Shown here piece after piece: positions 11,037 through 22,100 of a stretch of DNA of 64,000 nt. Position 1 is the first letter of the stretch, and the number at the start of each line of letters is the position of its first letter. The stretch covers positions 5,394,501 through 5,458,500 of the forward strand of contig NC_134035.1 of the NCBI RefSeq assembly GCF_964204645.1, in the 5' to 3' direction. The stretch is from Tubulanus polymorphus (taxonomy: Eukaryota; Nemertea; Palaeonemertea; Tubulaniformes; Tubulanidae). The notes beneath the pieces are model-generated. The model saw only the letters and a program-made list of their open reading frames with translations. It had not been told where the DNA came from and did not search any database. The position numbers and the translations under genes were made by a program.

Positions 11037-13502
11037 CTAAAGCATAGCTATGTAGTCTTTCATATGCGATGGTATCGGTAAATTAGAGATTACATCGGCT
11101 ACGTTCGTGGAGGATTGAAAAATCACATTCCTTACTTTCACGCGACACAAAACCTGCAAATTCCCCGGTTTCGAAACGATGCGTCTCACACGTTCGATGT
11201 ACGCCAGACGCTCGGACGGCAATCGAACCCTCGGCCGCGACTCGAAAACGTTCGCGCCGAACCAGTATTTGAAAACGGACTTCACGTCGGCCGCGTGGCA
11301 ACCGCAATCGAGCAACAATCGAACGAAAGCGCCGTCGTGAAGCACGCCCTGGAACGCAAGCGTGTTGCCGCTGAAGCGATACGGAATCCCGCACAGCTTA
11401 CGCACAATGTACGACAGAATAAACGGATTGTGGCTGCGCCATTGGAACAAGTGACGCTCGAACGACTGGAAAAACGAACACTTCTCCGCGTACGAGCAAT
11501 AATCGAAAACGACGTCGAGAATTTCGCAGAGTTGCGCCGACGTCAACTGGTTCTTGGCATCAAGAGCGGCGACCGTTTCAATCTTCCACATCCCCTTCGA
11601 CAGCAGTCCGCTCGCTACTGACTCCGGATGTAGCTTCAACAAATACATAAACGTCGGAAAAAACCGTTCGACTTTTTGTTTGTCGTCGGCGATGCGTAAA
11701 ACAGCGATCGTGATCGCGTCGATCAGAAACCTCGCCTGTAAATGTCGTAATCGCGTGACGATCGTGCGAACCGACGACAACAGCTCGCGATTGAAATCCA
11801 TCAGATACTCGTCGTCGTAGCCGATGACGACGACGTCGCTTTTATCGTCGTAATCGACGTCGAATGAGAAAACGTGAACGACGTTTCGACGGTGAACTTC
11901 GGCTCCTAACTCGAGCAGACGATCGACGAGTTTCAGATTCCGCGCTCGACACGCGGCGATCAACGCCGAAATACCGTCGTGATTACAACCGGTAACCAGC
12001 GCCCCGGCCGCGATCAACATCTCGAAAACCGTTGACGCGTCGTCCGTCGATTTCGAGTCGGTTTTCGAGATACGGATCAACGGCGTGTCGCCGGTCGCCG
12101 GGTCGAACGAATTGACGTCGGCTAGTTTCAGCAAAACTCGCGTCATCTCTGGTCGCGCTTTCAAACACGCGTACAACAAATACTCGACGACGTCGCTCGC
12201 GTCCGTCGAGAATTTACTAGATAAAAGACGCCAGATTTCGACCGAGTCGGCATCACACGCGGCGTGGAACGCTGTGTACTCGGCGCCTCCATCTTCGGTC
12301 GCCCCGGCATCCAACAACAATCGAACAATCTCGACGTTTCCGTTTCGACACGCAAGCGTCAACGGAGACACGAATTTCTGTTTGACGTCTTTGATGAGAA
12401 AATGATTTTCCATCTCGCGCGCGACGTCGACGCCTCTTTCGACGAGGAATCGAACGAGATCGGCGCTCGGCGATTTAGCCTTCAGTGTTTCGGCGAGCAG
12501 ATCCTCGAGTTTGACGTTCGACGGTATATCAAGCGACAGCAGGTATTTCACCGCGTTCACCGAGCCGAAATTCGTGCTCTCGCGCAGCAGAATCGCGTAA
12601 TCCGCCGCGTTCAACGTCGCCATCTTTAAATCGTCGACGCAATCGAATAAACAAAGTATGTAGAGATAGTCGAGATACGAGCCGGGTCCGACGATTGGGA
12701 GTAGCATGCGGGCGCAACCTCGCGCCGCGTACCCGAGCGTGATCGACAACCCGACTATGAACCCGTTCATCGCGTCCTCGAACACGTCCCGGTTTTTTAT
12801 ATACTCGTCCAGAACGTCGGTCCAGTCCTCGCTGCACGCCTCGCAGATCATCAACTCGGTCAGTCGTTGGTCGATGAATTGACCGCCGTTCTCGGCGAGC
12901 GTGCGCCCGCGCCAACGCAGAATCCGACGCGCCATTTCGTATTTCTCGCAGCCGTACAACTCGGGGAAGTCCATCAGATCGCCTAAATTCGGCGGAGACT
13001 CGAAACGCGATTCGAGAATATCGACTAGTTTTTGCGGTTCCGCGTTCATCGGTAACTCTCCGTCCGTCGACAGTCCGTCTGTCAACATTCCGTCTATCGA
13101 CTGTCCATCCTCTGTCCGTCCGTCGACCAAACATTTCTGATCGTCTTTACCAGCGGCGTCGACTCTATACTTCGGTAAATCCCAACAATCGAGTTTAAGT
13201 AATTCGAGTACGATATTGCGAGCTTTATGACGTACGGCGTCTTTGAGCAGCGAGTGTTTACGCGTCGCGATCGTCACGCCGTAATAGTCGGATTCCGATT
13301 TTTGTAGAAGGCGCATCATTTTCGGATCGTCGCGAATCATCGCGAAATACATCAGCGACTCGGTCGTACGATTCGGGCTCAGTCTCAACGTGACGTCGAT
13401 TCCGGTTTTCAGGAATTGTCTCGCTAGATTAACGTTGCCGGTCTGTACGGCGTAGTAGAGACCGCCGAGATACTGTTTCCTCTCACTACCAGCCAGCGTC
13501 AT
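11037..13502 (-). CDS. Ankyrin-repeat protein with C-terminal SOCS box (ASB-like), single exon
   Basis: An 821-residue intronless ORF. ASB proteins are substrate receptors of Cullin-5/Elongin B-C ubiquitin ligases: the ankyrin repeats bind substrate and the SOCS box recruits the ligase. Ankyrin-like repeats are visible at about 10-70 (GGLYYAVQTGNVNLARQFLK), 375-430 (SPLTLACRNGNVEIVRLLLD) and 465-530 (SALIAACRARNLKLVDRLLE), with diverged ones between. The last 40 residues carry a BC-box-like LCRVKVRNVI (785-794) and a Cul5-box-like LPIP (808-811) followed by KDYI, as in SOCS boxes. Residues 126-150 are five consecutive xDGxx pentapeptides, a coding minisatellite. I cannot assign a specific ASB orthologue; it may be a lineage-specific expansion member. 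The substrate is unknown. Confidence 0.85.
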   Translation of the reverse strand: MTLAGSERKQYLGGLYYAVQTGNVNLARQFLKTGIDVTLRLSPNRTTESLMYFAMIRDDPKMMRLLQKSESDYYGVTIATRKHSLLKDAVRHKARNIVLELLKLDCWDLPKYRVDAAGKDDQKCLVDGRTEDGQSIDGMLTDGLSTDGELPMNAEPQKLVDILESRFESPPNLGDLMDFPELYGCEKYEMARRILRWRGRTLAENGGQFIDQRLTELMICEACSEDWTDVLDEYIKNRDVFEDAMNGFIVGLSITLGYAARGCARMLLPIVGPGSYLDYLYILCLFDCVDDLKMATLNAADYAILLRESTNFGSVNAVKYLLSLDIPSNVKLEDLLAETLKAKSPSADLVRFLVERGVDVAREMENHFLIKDVKQKFVSPLTLACRNGNVEIVRLLLDAGATEDGGAEYTAFHAACDADSVEIWRLLSSKFSTDASDVVEYLLYACLKARPEMTRVLLKLADVNSFDPATGDTPLIRISKTDSKSTDDASTVFEMLIAAGALVTGCNHDGISALIAACRARNLKLVDRLLELGAEVHRRNVVHVFSFDVDYDDKSDVVVIGYDDEYLMDFNRELLSSVRTIVTRLRHLQARFLIDAITIAVLRIADDKQKVERFFPTFMYLLKLHPESVASGLLSKGMWKIETVAALDAKNQLTSAQLCEILDVVFDYCSYAEKCSFFQSFERHLFQWRSHNPFILSYIVRKLCGIPYRFSGNTLAFQGVLHDGAFVRLLLDCGCHAADVKSVFKYWFGANVFESRPRVRLPSERLAYIERVRRIVSKPGNLQVLCRVKVRNVIFQSSTNVADVISNLPIPSHMKDYIAML
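13053..13127 (-). repeat. Coding 15-bp minisatellite, 5 units (xDGxx pentapeptide)
   Basis: Residues 126-150 of the ankyrin/SOCS protein read VDGRT EDGQS IDGML TDGLS TDGEL, with Asp-Gly at every fifth residue. The DNA shows recurring 'gtccgtcgac' and 'ctgtc' blocks. It likely forms an acidic linker loop between ankyrin segments. Confidence 0.85.
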
Positions 13503-13602
13503 ATTGCAATATCAGATCTCTATAAATAAACAAGAATTATCATTATCATGAATGATTAATAAATAACACTCGTGTGGTTTTGCTTGATGGGCTGATGTGA
13601 CT

Positions 13603-13952
13603 GCATAAGCTTAAGGGGTCATCCTTATTACTGATATGATATATGATGTCAATTGTTAAAATCGATAAGGAATAAATAAAGGTAAGATTCAAGAATAGGG
13701 GACTAGTGGTTAGGATTAGGGTTAGGATTAGGGTTAGGGTTAGGTTTAGTTCCCTAATCATCATTAATTACTATATCATCATTATCAATTACTAATATTA
13801 TTACTTAATTGATTACTATCACTACATATATATTGCTATAGAGTCCCCTATTCTTGAATCGCACCTAAATAAATATGTTATATTTCATGTCATCTCGGTT
13901 GATCTCGGTAAAAAACGTCATCTCGGTAATAAGGATGACCGAGCTTAAGCAT
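13603..13952. mobile_element. Imperfect palindromic (MITE-like) element with internal TTAGGG tract
   Basis: The left arm has GCTTAAGGGGTCATCCTTATTA (about 13609-13630) and 'gattcaagaataggggact' (13686-13704). The right arm has the reverse complements 'agtcccctattcttgaatc' (about 13842-13860) and 'taataaggatgaccgagcttaagc' (about 13927-13950). The arms are diverged between these anchors. No ORF is present. Confidence 0.75.
13709..13749 (+). repeat. Interstitial telomere-like (TTAGGR)n tract
   Basis: About 6.5 units: TTAGGA and TTAGGG alternate, then TTAGGG TTAGGG TTAGGT TTAG. The metazoan telomere motif is TTAGGG. The tract sits between the arms of the surrounding palindrome. Confidence 0.9.
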
Positions 13953-14419
13953 ATAATATGCATTGATGTTATAGACTGATGCAGTACTTTATTAGTGGGG
14001 TATCACTAGACTTTCAAGTTGTGATTGCCATTTTAACTGACTACTTTGACTGCAGACTTTGAGGCCACCCATGCCTATTTACTGTTGTTGCGAAATACTC
14101 AGTCGCTCCAAAGTCTGTGAGTCAACAAAAATATCAAATTCAATCAAAAACACTGACTGTGATTGTGAAGAGATTGAGAAAGACATTACTTACTTCTTTG
14201 ATTCAGACGCAGCTGAGAACTGAACTGTATCTTAACAGTTAATCATCAATTAACCTTAAAATTCATCGATTCGTTCATCAAACGCCAGATATCAATCCTC
14301 TCGATTATTTTTGTTTTTGTTCAGACACGAATAAGGCAAATTCGTTGTAGTGTAGCTACAATCAATCATCGAAATTACTCACATGCCACAGTTATACACG
14401 GTGAACCGTGACAGATCTC

Positions 14420-14945
14420 GACCGTGAAGTGCTGTCTCTGCGTATAACGATAGCGAGAAAAATTGGAACTAACTATTTCCTCGCCTGCCAGACACTTTTT
14501 ACTGAAGCAGTGGACGGACTATTTACCGATTTGCGGGCCGGACTATATGAATTTGTGTTCCAAATAACTTTTCCATTTTCGTAGAACATTTTAACGAAAA
14601 GTCTTCTGCCCTTACACCGGTTACACGGTGTCACTACCATTTTGTTGTTGAAAAGTTCTGCTTCAAATGAATTGTGAAAAAAATGATGTCGAACAAAGAG
14701 GATCGGGCCTTGTCATCCTCTATTCCCTTCAAAACAAATTAGATTTTCAAAAATAATTTGCAATAGAAATGATTGCCGTGTAGTTTAGTGCTGTTTCGCG
14801 AATATCTTCTATGTTCGGCCCGCAAATTGGTAAATAGTTCGTCCATTATGCCTGTAAAAAGTGTCTGGCAGGTGAGTAAAAAGTTAGTTCCCGTTTTTCC
14901 CGCTATCGTTTTACATAGGGGCAACACTTTACGGTAAGAAATATA
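14420..14945. mobile_element. Inverted-repeat (foldback/MITE-like) element
   Basis: The left arm (about 14420-14548) contains ACGATAGCGAGAAAAA, CTGCCAGACACTTTTTAC and CTATTTACCGATTTGCGGGC. The right arm (about 14813-14945) carries their reverse complements in reverse order with about 85% identity by eye. The roughly 265-base interior has no ORF. Confidence 0.8.
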
Positions 14946-15581
14946 CAGCTCGTTATAGCACGCGGGCCGAAAGCGCTGAATCTGCACAACTCACGCGCGG
15001 ATTCAGACAAAGCCCCGCAGGCACGACGTGCTACCGTTTTTCATTTTCATCCCCTAAGTAAAGAGAGGCATATTTAGTCGTCTATCAATCCCATGTAGAA
15101 AAAGGGCACAGTTTTTGACGAGAGGCCGAGATTAACACTATAATATAAGGCACATTCGGACGGTGTTCAGTCCATCAATTTTGAAAAAACCCCCAAAAGC
15201 GCTCTTTGTCTAGCTCCATCAATCCTTAAAGTGTAAACTTTTACACCAAAAAAACCCCAGTAAATCTTCAACATTTTCTATTGGAGGACCCCACACCCCT
15301 CCTTTGTCGTGGATTATGCCCTTATAAGTTGCCGCGCTACCGTCAGTGGTGCTGGATCAGTCCCTGATACTTTGTAATTTCTTTCTACTTTTAAAACATC
15401 TTTAAAAAGTGGAAAAGTTAATTTGAATCGGGATATTGGTCGATAGTTTATGAAAGGGCCATTAATCGCTGCAATACCTAACCGTGAAGGTGATCGACTC
15501 GAGCCGCTGGGGCTTCCCTTCTTTGTCTTTGGTGCCCGGTTACAATCAAATTGTACAATATAAATATTCATGATATATTTG

Positions 15582-15587
15582 TTTATT
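15582..15587 (-). promoter_or_regulatory. Likely poly(A) signal of the 15.6-16.3 kb gene
   Basis: AATAAA on the minus strand, 57 bases past the stop codon. Confidence 0.55.
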
Positions 15588-15643
15588 TTTCATTGGTCAA
15601 ATTACTGATTGTTTTCTGCGCCGATGTGGTACCCAGCACTCTA

Positions 15644-16282
15644 CTATTCGACAGTCGGCGGTCTCTCTTCCCAAGCAAATATATATTTTTCAGCCTGATC
15701 CTCTTCAGCCGGTGTCTGAGAAACCTGCGCTGCTTGTACGATATCGCAGAATATAAGAAACAAATATACTAAAGTACAAGTTATAGCGATCGTGTAAGGT
15801 GTCATCAATTCCGAAAAGTCGCCAGTGTATTGGGTTAGAAGTGCGGCGTAGTACGCTGATAGCGCTAAAACTAAGAATGCAAAAACACTGGCGATGACAC
15901 TGGTCGCCATGCAGGCTACGATGTAACGTCGAGAGTTGTATTTGGCCGCTAGAATTCCCAAAAATCCGACAGCTTCGTGCAAAATTCCGACGAACAGAGT
16001 AAGCCACCAAACTCGCCGGGCCACGCCAGCCTGCGGTACTACCAACCCCAACACCGGCACAATAACTCCCGCCGATCCTAATGATATGATACCGTAGGAA
16101 AGAAGTATAACCGCCTTTTTGCGAATGTGCTTCGGTATTTCATCGTCTGATGATATAGGTTGATCACCGACAGCCGAATGAGGTTCGTCTCGCGAACTGT
16201 ACAGTTCATTTCCTTTTGAATGTTGGCCATCGTTACTTGAAAGTGTAATATTTGGAAGAGCGATGCCGTCTTGAGCTGACAT
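15644..16282 (-). CDS. Four-transmembrane protein of unknown family
   Basis: 212 residues in one coding exon. A 52-residue hydrophilic, Ser/Asp-rich N-terminus is followed by four hydrophobic segments: about 57-80 (AVILLSYGIISLGSAGVIVP), 92-112 (LTLFVGILHEAVGFLGILAA), 121-147 (ACMATSVIASVFAFLVLALS) and 160-185 (IAITCTLVYLFLIFCDIVQA). The C-tail is short and acidic (EEDQAEKYIFAWEERPP). An acceptor-like AG near 16311 lies upstream of the ATG, so a non-coding first exon is likely. The topology resembles MS4A or other tetraspan proteins, including the gene at 50.3 kb, but I see no diagnostic motif and assign no function. Confidence 0.75.
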   Translation of the reverse strand: MSAQDGIALPNITLSSNDGQHSKGNELYSSRDEPHSAVGDQPISSDDEIPKHIRKKAVILLSYGIISLGSAGVIVPVLGLVVPQAGVARRVWWLTLFVGILHEAVGFLGILAAKYNSRRYIVACMATSVIASVFAFLVLALSAYYAALLTQYTGDFSELMTPYTIAITCTLVYLFLIFCDIVQAAQVSQTPAEEDQAEKYIFAWEERPPTVE

Positions 16283-16857
16283 TATTGCAAAATTCGCACA
16301 GCTTCCAACCTAAGAATGGAAATTAGAAAAGTTTGCGTAACGAAAAAAAATCCTAACACGAATATCGGATGGCTTCTATATATTTACCTTGCTTATTTGG
16401 AAGCCTTTTAAAGCATAACCATTTAAGATTTAAATAGATTATTAGAGGATTTGAATCATAGAGCACATCAAGGAATGGCGGACATTCCCGGTCGTCCAAA
16501 CATTCATCATTGTTGTTTAACGCATCGTAGTAACGACCAAAGGAAGCGGAAAAGACGGAAATATCTGCGGAATTTTCGGGGAAAATTCGACTGAAAACGT
16601 GACCGTCATACACGTAGAAGTCTTGACTATACAATCAAACACAAAGTAATGTTTGGGCTTTTCCAAACTCCAACGGCAACAAAATTTTGAGAGATAGAAA
16701 AAGGCCAAACTCCATTGACGGAAATTGCAGTTGAACAAAAACAAAATCGTCTGTTATTCATTTGTAAATTCGTTAAGAGTTTAATTATACAATATTACAT
16801 GGTTAGATTATGATTATGATGATGATGATGCCCTGAATAACTGGAGTTGGAGGAAGA
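16283..16857. other. Spacer between two minus-strand genes
   Basis: Should hold the 5' UTR/promoter of the four-TM gene and the 3' UTR of the HIU hydrolase gene. Minus-strand open frames at 16353-16744 have no recognisable domain or splice context, and I do not call them genes. A short GAT-type microsatellite lies at about 16810-16830. Confidence 0.55.
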
Positions 16858-18208
16858 TCAGCTGCCGCGATATGTAGAATATCCGTATGGATTCAATAGT
16901 AACGGTACGTGATAGTGTTCTCCTGGACTCGTTATTTCAAATACAATCTGTAAATAGAATTAAAATCCCATCGTGCTTTACAAAAAGAATTAGGGGAATT
17001 TAAGCCCGTATTGTGTTCTTCTCCTTACTTCGGACTACTTACGTCAACATATGGGTAAAACCCAGTGATATTCTGCTGTTTGAAGTAGGATGCTGTGTCG
17101 AAATACAGTTTGTAGGTTCCTTTAACGAATGTTCCTGGGTCCGTTATCAGGTTCGGCAATCGGCCGTCGGAGTTCGTTTTTCTGTAATAAAAAAAGTTGG
17201 ACTTGGGGTTGGTGGACTGTAGTCATAATGAAAAAAGAAATGACAAAGTTTGACTAAGTTGGGCACTTATATGCTATTTTAAATAGTTTTATAATTTTGA
17301 CATTGCAATGACACCGAGAAAGTCCACAAAACAGCGCTGGGTCAAAATTGCCAATCAAATATTTCAAACCATATGGCGACAATGCCTATTATTCACTTAG
17401 TGACACACACTGAGCCCTATAGTTTCACGGTTGGGTATATAGATTGTGGCACACTGATTATCGCATACTATCACGCATAGCTTGATAATGATAACACAAC
17501 TTGATATATCAGTGATCTCGAAAGCTCCGTTAGATTGTCTGGGTCCAGATGTATCTCAATCTCAAGTTAATTTTCAAACATTCAAGAGTTTAATTGTATA
17601 TATAAAGAACTAGAAAAGGATTTACATAAGAAACTGCCTCTCGACGACTTACCCTTCAGATAGAAGCTTCCAACCGATATTAGGAGTGTCGTAGAAGAGT
17701 TTGATTGGTAAATCGTTAGCCGGCTTACCGATGGACGTATCCAACACGTGGGTCGTTAGCGGATTCGACATATTCGACTGGAACAGATCAGATGGGATCA
17801 TGCACGTAAAAACAAATACGAAGCAATAATGATAACGTAGATTTAGTGTTGTTAATTCATTCCAGAAATTCCACAATATTCAGTTGTGACCATTTGATAT
17901 CCTGCTATGTGTGTAATGATACCAACAGCAGTACTGCTGGTATACACTGTGAACTCCTAATACATGCACTGCATTGAATATTGCCTGATAATTGCTGTCC
18001 GTCCGTTTTAACGATTATCATATTTTTAGTTGTTTGAATAGAATCTGAATCGTTATAATTCAACCCAGGAAACATTTGTGTGTATATCGTTCGGTCTTAC
18101 CTTTCCAGTTGGCAGAATAAGTCCGAGTGTCACAGCAATTCCAGTAATGTATAAAATACACGTCAGTACCGCTGTTACTATAATACCTTGTCGTGAAGCG
18201 ATTGCCAT
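16858..18208 (-). CDS. URAH: 5-hydroxyisourate hydrolase (transthyretin-like) with N-terminal hydrophobic segment
   Basis: Hydrolyses 5-hydroxyisourate to OHCU in urate breakdown, downstream of urate oxidase. Four exons: 18101-18208, 17653-17777, 17043-17181, 16858-16947. Phases close and give 153 residues. The core starts [20 protein letters not shown] with the first catalytic His. Exon 3 gives the GRLPNL Arg site and [14 protein letters not shown]. Exon 4 gives [19 protein letters not shown], ending in the YRGS tetrapeptide diagnostic of active HIU hydrolase rather than transthyretin. The first exon encodes 36 residues with a hydrophobic run (about 9-32: [20 protein letters not shown]), a likely signal anchor or signal peptide. 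An internal Met (residue 39, at 17769-17771) would give a soluble 115-residue form of normal family length. The intron between exons 1 and 2 is clean GT-AG. Confidence 0.92.
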
Positions 18209-19198
18209 ACTTCTAGGTTAACACGAGATATGAACGTTATTCGTTAACGATAACAAATATATTTTCGTCAACTTTCCCGCGATGATTGCAACAAGTATGA
18301 TCGTTCAAACTTTATCCGATCGATCAATGGCAATGGCATCCAGTAATGCCCCTTCTCAAGCGATAAGAATTAATGCGACCTGCTTCTATTGGTCAACGAT
18401 ACGAACTATAATGAAGTATGTTTGGAAACAAATATAGATCATCAGAACCCTGTCATAATAATGCGAAATTCATGTTAATTTTAGATATTCAAACAATTAT
18501 CCAGGGCACTGAAGTATTGAATTATCAGGACTTGTTTTGTGCACCTTCCCCGCTAATGACATTTTTATTTACATGTATTGGATGGTTCCATTCATGAAAA
18601 ACTTTTCTTATTCGTGGAAATTAAGTCGAAGTAGAACAACAAGAAAAGTTCGAGGTTTTGACGTCCTTGAAATGAAAGGTTTCAGCGAACAAACAAAAAA
18701 CGACTGAACAATATCTGATTAGAATAGAACAAGTTATTTATTAGCGGGTTTTCTGTGCTAAATATTCAACACAATTTCCTGCGTGTTTTAGGCTAAAAAA
18801 TTGATACCTTGTTCACACGGCCCTTGTCTTCGTGAGAAAATCAAATCTAACGGTAATTCTCCTTTCAGGAAGAATTTTGTGAGGAGAATCTCGCTGAAAA
18901 TTCCAATAATTCTACACATTTAGTCGATAATGATAATTTATTAATCTTATTACGATTCACAATAAAATAAACAAGTGAAAGACAACAACATATACATTAT
19001 GTACAAACAATAATTCATAAATATTTTATCGCAGCAAAAACAAATCCGATTTTCATGTAGCCAGGTTCATATTAACATATTTTACCAATCGCGCATAGTA
19101 TTTACGGATAAATAGATAAACAACAGTTTTTTTTTCTTCAAAATTTCCCTTTCATCACGTTTTAGTTTTTGGTTTTATTCCTCGGTTTACTGTTCTAT
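18209..19198. other. Spacer: HIU hydrolase promoter side and WDR45 3' UTR
   Basis: AT-rich, no coding exon seen. Minus-strand AATAAA signals for WDR45 are candidates at 19174-19179 (very close to the stop) and 18937-18942. The HIU hydrolase transcription start should lie within a few hundred bases above 18208. Confidence 0.55.
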
Positions 19199-22100
19199 TT
19201 AGAAGTCCATGTCATCACCAACATCTAAATAGACATCATATGCCTGTCTATTACACGTTCCTTCAGGAGTAAACATGTATTTGTGGAAAGTTCCATCAAC
19301 GCAGATCGCTGAAAAATCCAAAATAAAATCTTTAAAAGTCTAAGGCAAAGAAAATTGATACCGTACCTTCTCATTTCTGCTTGGCTTAAGAATTTTTCCG
19401 ACCAGTCACCTTAATACCCTGTAAATAACTTAATTCTAAATCATGGTCAAGCTAACTTAACAGACCCAGCATTTACAGAAATAACTGATAAAGAAATTTT
19501 TATTGTGATTTACAAATTGACCAGGCCGATTAGGGGAAACAAGGTATTTCATTTTTAGCCTAATCAATTAACATTTTCATTTACGAGGAATTAATGTAGA
19601 CAGGTGAATTAATTAGATTTTCATATGTTTATTTCACCACAATAGACACCTCCCCCAACTTGATCTGATCAACCAGATTGATATATTCAGATTAACTGGT
19701 CGACTGTACTCACCGTACACAGTGTTTCCAGGTCCAAAAGCGCATATACACGCACATTCTACGGGTACAGTGAAATTAGTTAATCCCCATTGAGATTCGA
19801 CGTACTGACCGAGAAATCCCATCTTCTTAAAACTGCAAAATATAAACAAATGCTTGCTTTAGTACCTCGGAGAAATACAACAATGTTTTTAGATGCAATT
19901 TTAAAGTGTTCATTCAAATGATGAATGGTTCCACAACTGATGATATCTCCTTAAATTCATTATTCTAACGGTTTGGAGATTAATCTTAATCAGAGAAACA
20001 GTTGAAATTTTTTTGGGTTTTTTTTTGTGGGATCGTTCATTAACTTCTACACTCAGAATACATAAGGATCCAGTTCCACAGTTCTGATATAGGATTTGAG
20101 TTAAGAGTTAACTCAATAGAAATGAACTAATTTTAACCCAAACCCCAACTCAAAACTGTGGAACTGGATCATGATTATATATGTCATGAGGCCAGTGAAG
20201 TAGCAGCAGCACCAGAAACCTCTCCACTACCCACTACTCCACCCGGAAAGTATCATTCATTTTACGTACGTTGAACGCTTATTCAGTCGTTGGTCTTTGA
20301 TGGCGAATATATGCACGGTCCCTTTATCACTGGACGTGCACAAATACGACGAATCTAAACTGAAATTAATGCTGCAACGAAAATGGAATCGAAATGAAAT
20401 AACCTCAAAATGTTTCGCGGTTATATCGTACTAGAGAAGTTGTTTACCGACCAGTAGAGTGTAGCAGGATCGGCTCCTCTTCGCAGTTCTAGCAGTTGAG
20501 GCTTTTCTTTCTTAGTTATATCGAATACACGAATCAATGTACCCTGAATAAAACACCACACTTCGATCAATCAATCGCTAAACATTTTAAATGACAAAAC
20601 TCATAAACAATCCGGGTATGACAAACTTTTTCCAATTTTGCCAGTTGTTCAAAGGTAGATTTAAGATAACCTTGAGTTAAACCCACAGTTGATGATATAA
20701 CTATTTATTCTTACGGTTTTGACTAAACTCCATCATCAGAGAAATATAGTAGTTTAATCTAAAAAAATTCGAAACTGTCAGAAAAAAAATCAACTGCGTG
20801 TTTTGTTCATTCACTCTGAAATACCGGTACTGAGGTTACTATCAGTCTACCGGTCATGTTAACCTGTGCTTGTTACATGGACGAATCTATATTCCTGTAC
20901 TCACTTTATTTGAAGCTGTTGCGACCATCGTTCCGGGTTGATTAATGGCGATACACGCGAGGTCTCCTTGGTGAGCATTTATCGTAACGGGACTCGACGA
21001 CACACTTTCAACAGCGGAAACATCGCTAAGATCCTTCAAACAACAACAACAATGATATAAACGCATCTTGTTGAATATGTAATCGATATGTCGGAAAAGC
21101 ATCTAGAAATTGTCAGAAAATGGCTTAAACGTAAAACTTCTTACCAGTAATTGTAAACTTCCGCACTTGTAACCGGGGAATGCGACAATCTGGCGTTCTA
21201 AAGATGGGCTGACCTCACATAACCCTATCAAAATAGCAATATACCCACGCTCGGTTTAAAAACCATTCACTGAATTCGGTTCCAAAGTTGTCATTAAAGG
21301 TTTGAGTTAAGTTAATAAAACATTCAAAATTAACTTATTTTGAAGAAATTAACTAATTTTTAAGATACAGAAAATGTACATCTACATATCTCAGTTATGT
21401 GATTGGTTTATGTTTAAACTTGGATAGCAAAATATTCTCAAAGCTCTCCTAGTCTAATCTAAACACAACCCATCTTATACCTATGAGATATGCAGATGAG
21501 ATTTTCTGTTTCTTCAAAATTACTAGTTGTTTTTTGATGAATTAAATTCAATGCACTCCAATCAACTAATTTTTCAACTGTGTTGTCATTAAGAATTGGG
21601 GCCACTGATTCTGTAGTCGAACCTCTATATTTTTTTATAGCGGATTTGTATCCACAAGTCAGATGTAAGAAGATATATAGAACTGCATATCGAGGGTATC
21701 AATACAATTTTCACCACAGAAGAATCTGTATATTACGAATCGATCATAGTTACACTCACCACGAGGATTATCTCTCGTGTCGAAGCTACAAAGTTTTTGA
21801 GGATTGTTCGGAAACGTAAATACGTGAAGCTGATTGCGTAATACAACGATGAGTCGATCTCTACGCATTCGTACGGCTATCACCGGTTGAGAGAACGTCA
21901 ATTCCATTACGATCTTCCTCTGCTGTTCCTTCTGAGCGTCGTCAACAATTATTACTGAAGTTTGAAAAGGAGAGAATGTACGGTAATCAATCTGATAGTG
22001 CCGGGGTTACTGTTCTCAACTTTCAATTAGGTATAGCCTATATGTCTAAGTTAGTTGAATAGGTAGGGAAACTAGTCTGGATCCAGTTCCACAGTTCTGA

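Larger units (their letters stand above)
13503..15643. other. Spacer upstream of the ankyrin/SOCS gene, dominated by two foldback elements
   Basis: No coding exon is seen. It contains a palindromic element with telomere-like repeats (13603-13952), a second inverted-repeat element (14420-14945) and the 3' UTR of the next minus-strand gene. A possible minus-strand donor GTAAGT near 14190 could end a 5' UTR exon of the ankyrin/SOCS gene; this is unproven. Confidence 0.6.

Noticed and set aside
11083-13140. Plus-strand and alternate minus-strand frames over the ankyrin/SOCS gene
   Set aside because: Compositional shadows of the 821-codon frame; no domain or splice support.
16353-16744. Overlapping minus-strand ORFs of 75-93 codons between the four-TM gene and HIU hydrolase
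   Set aside because: No homology, no fitting splice sites; more likely UTR sequence.
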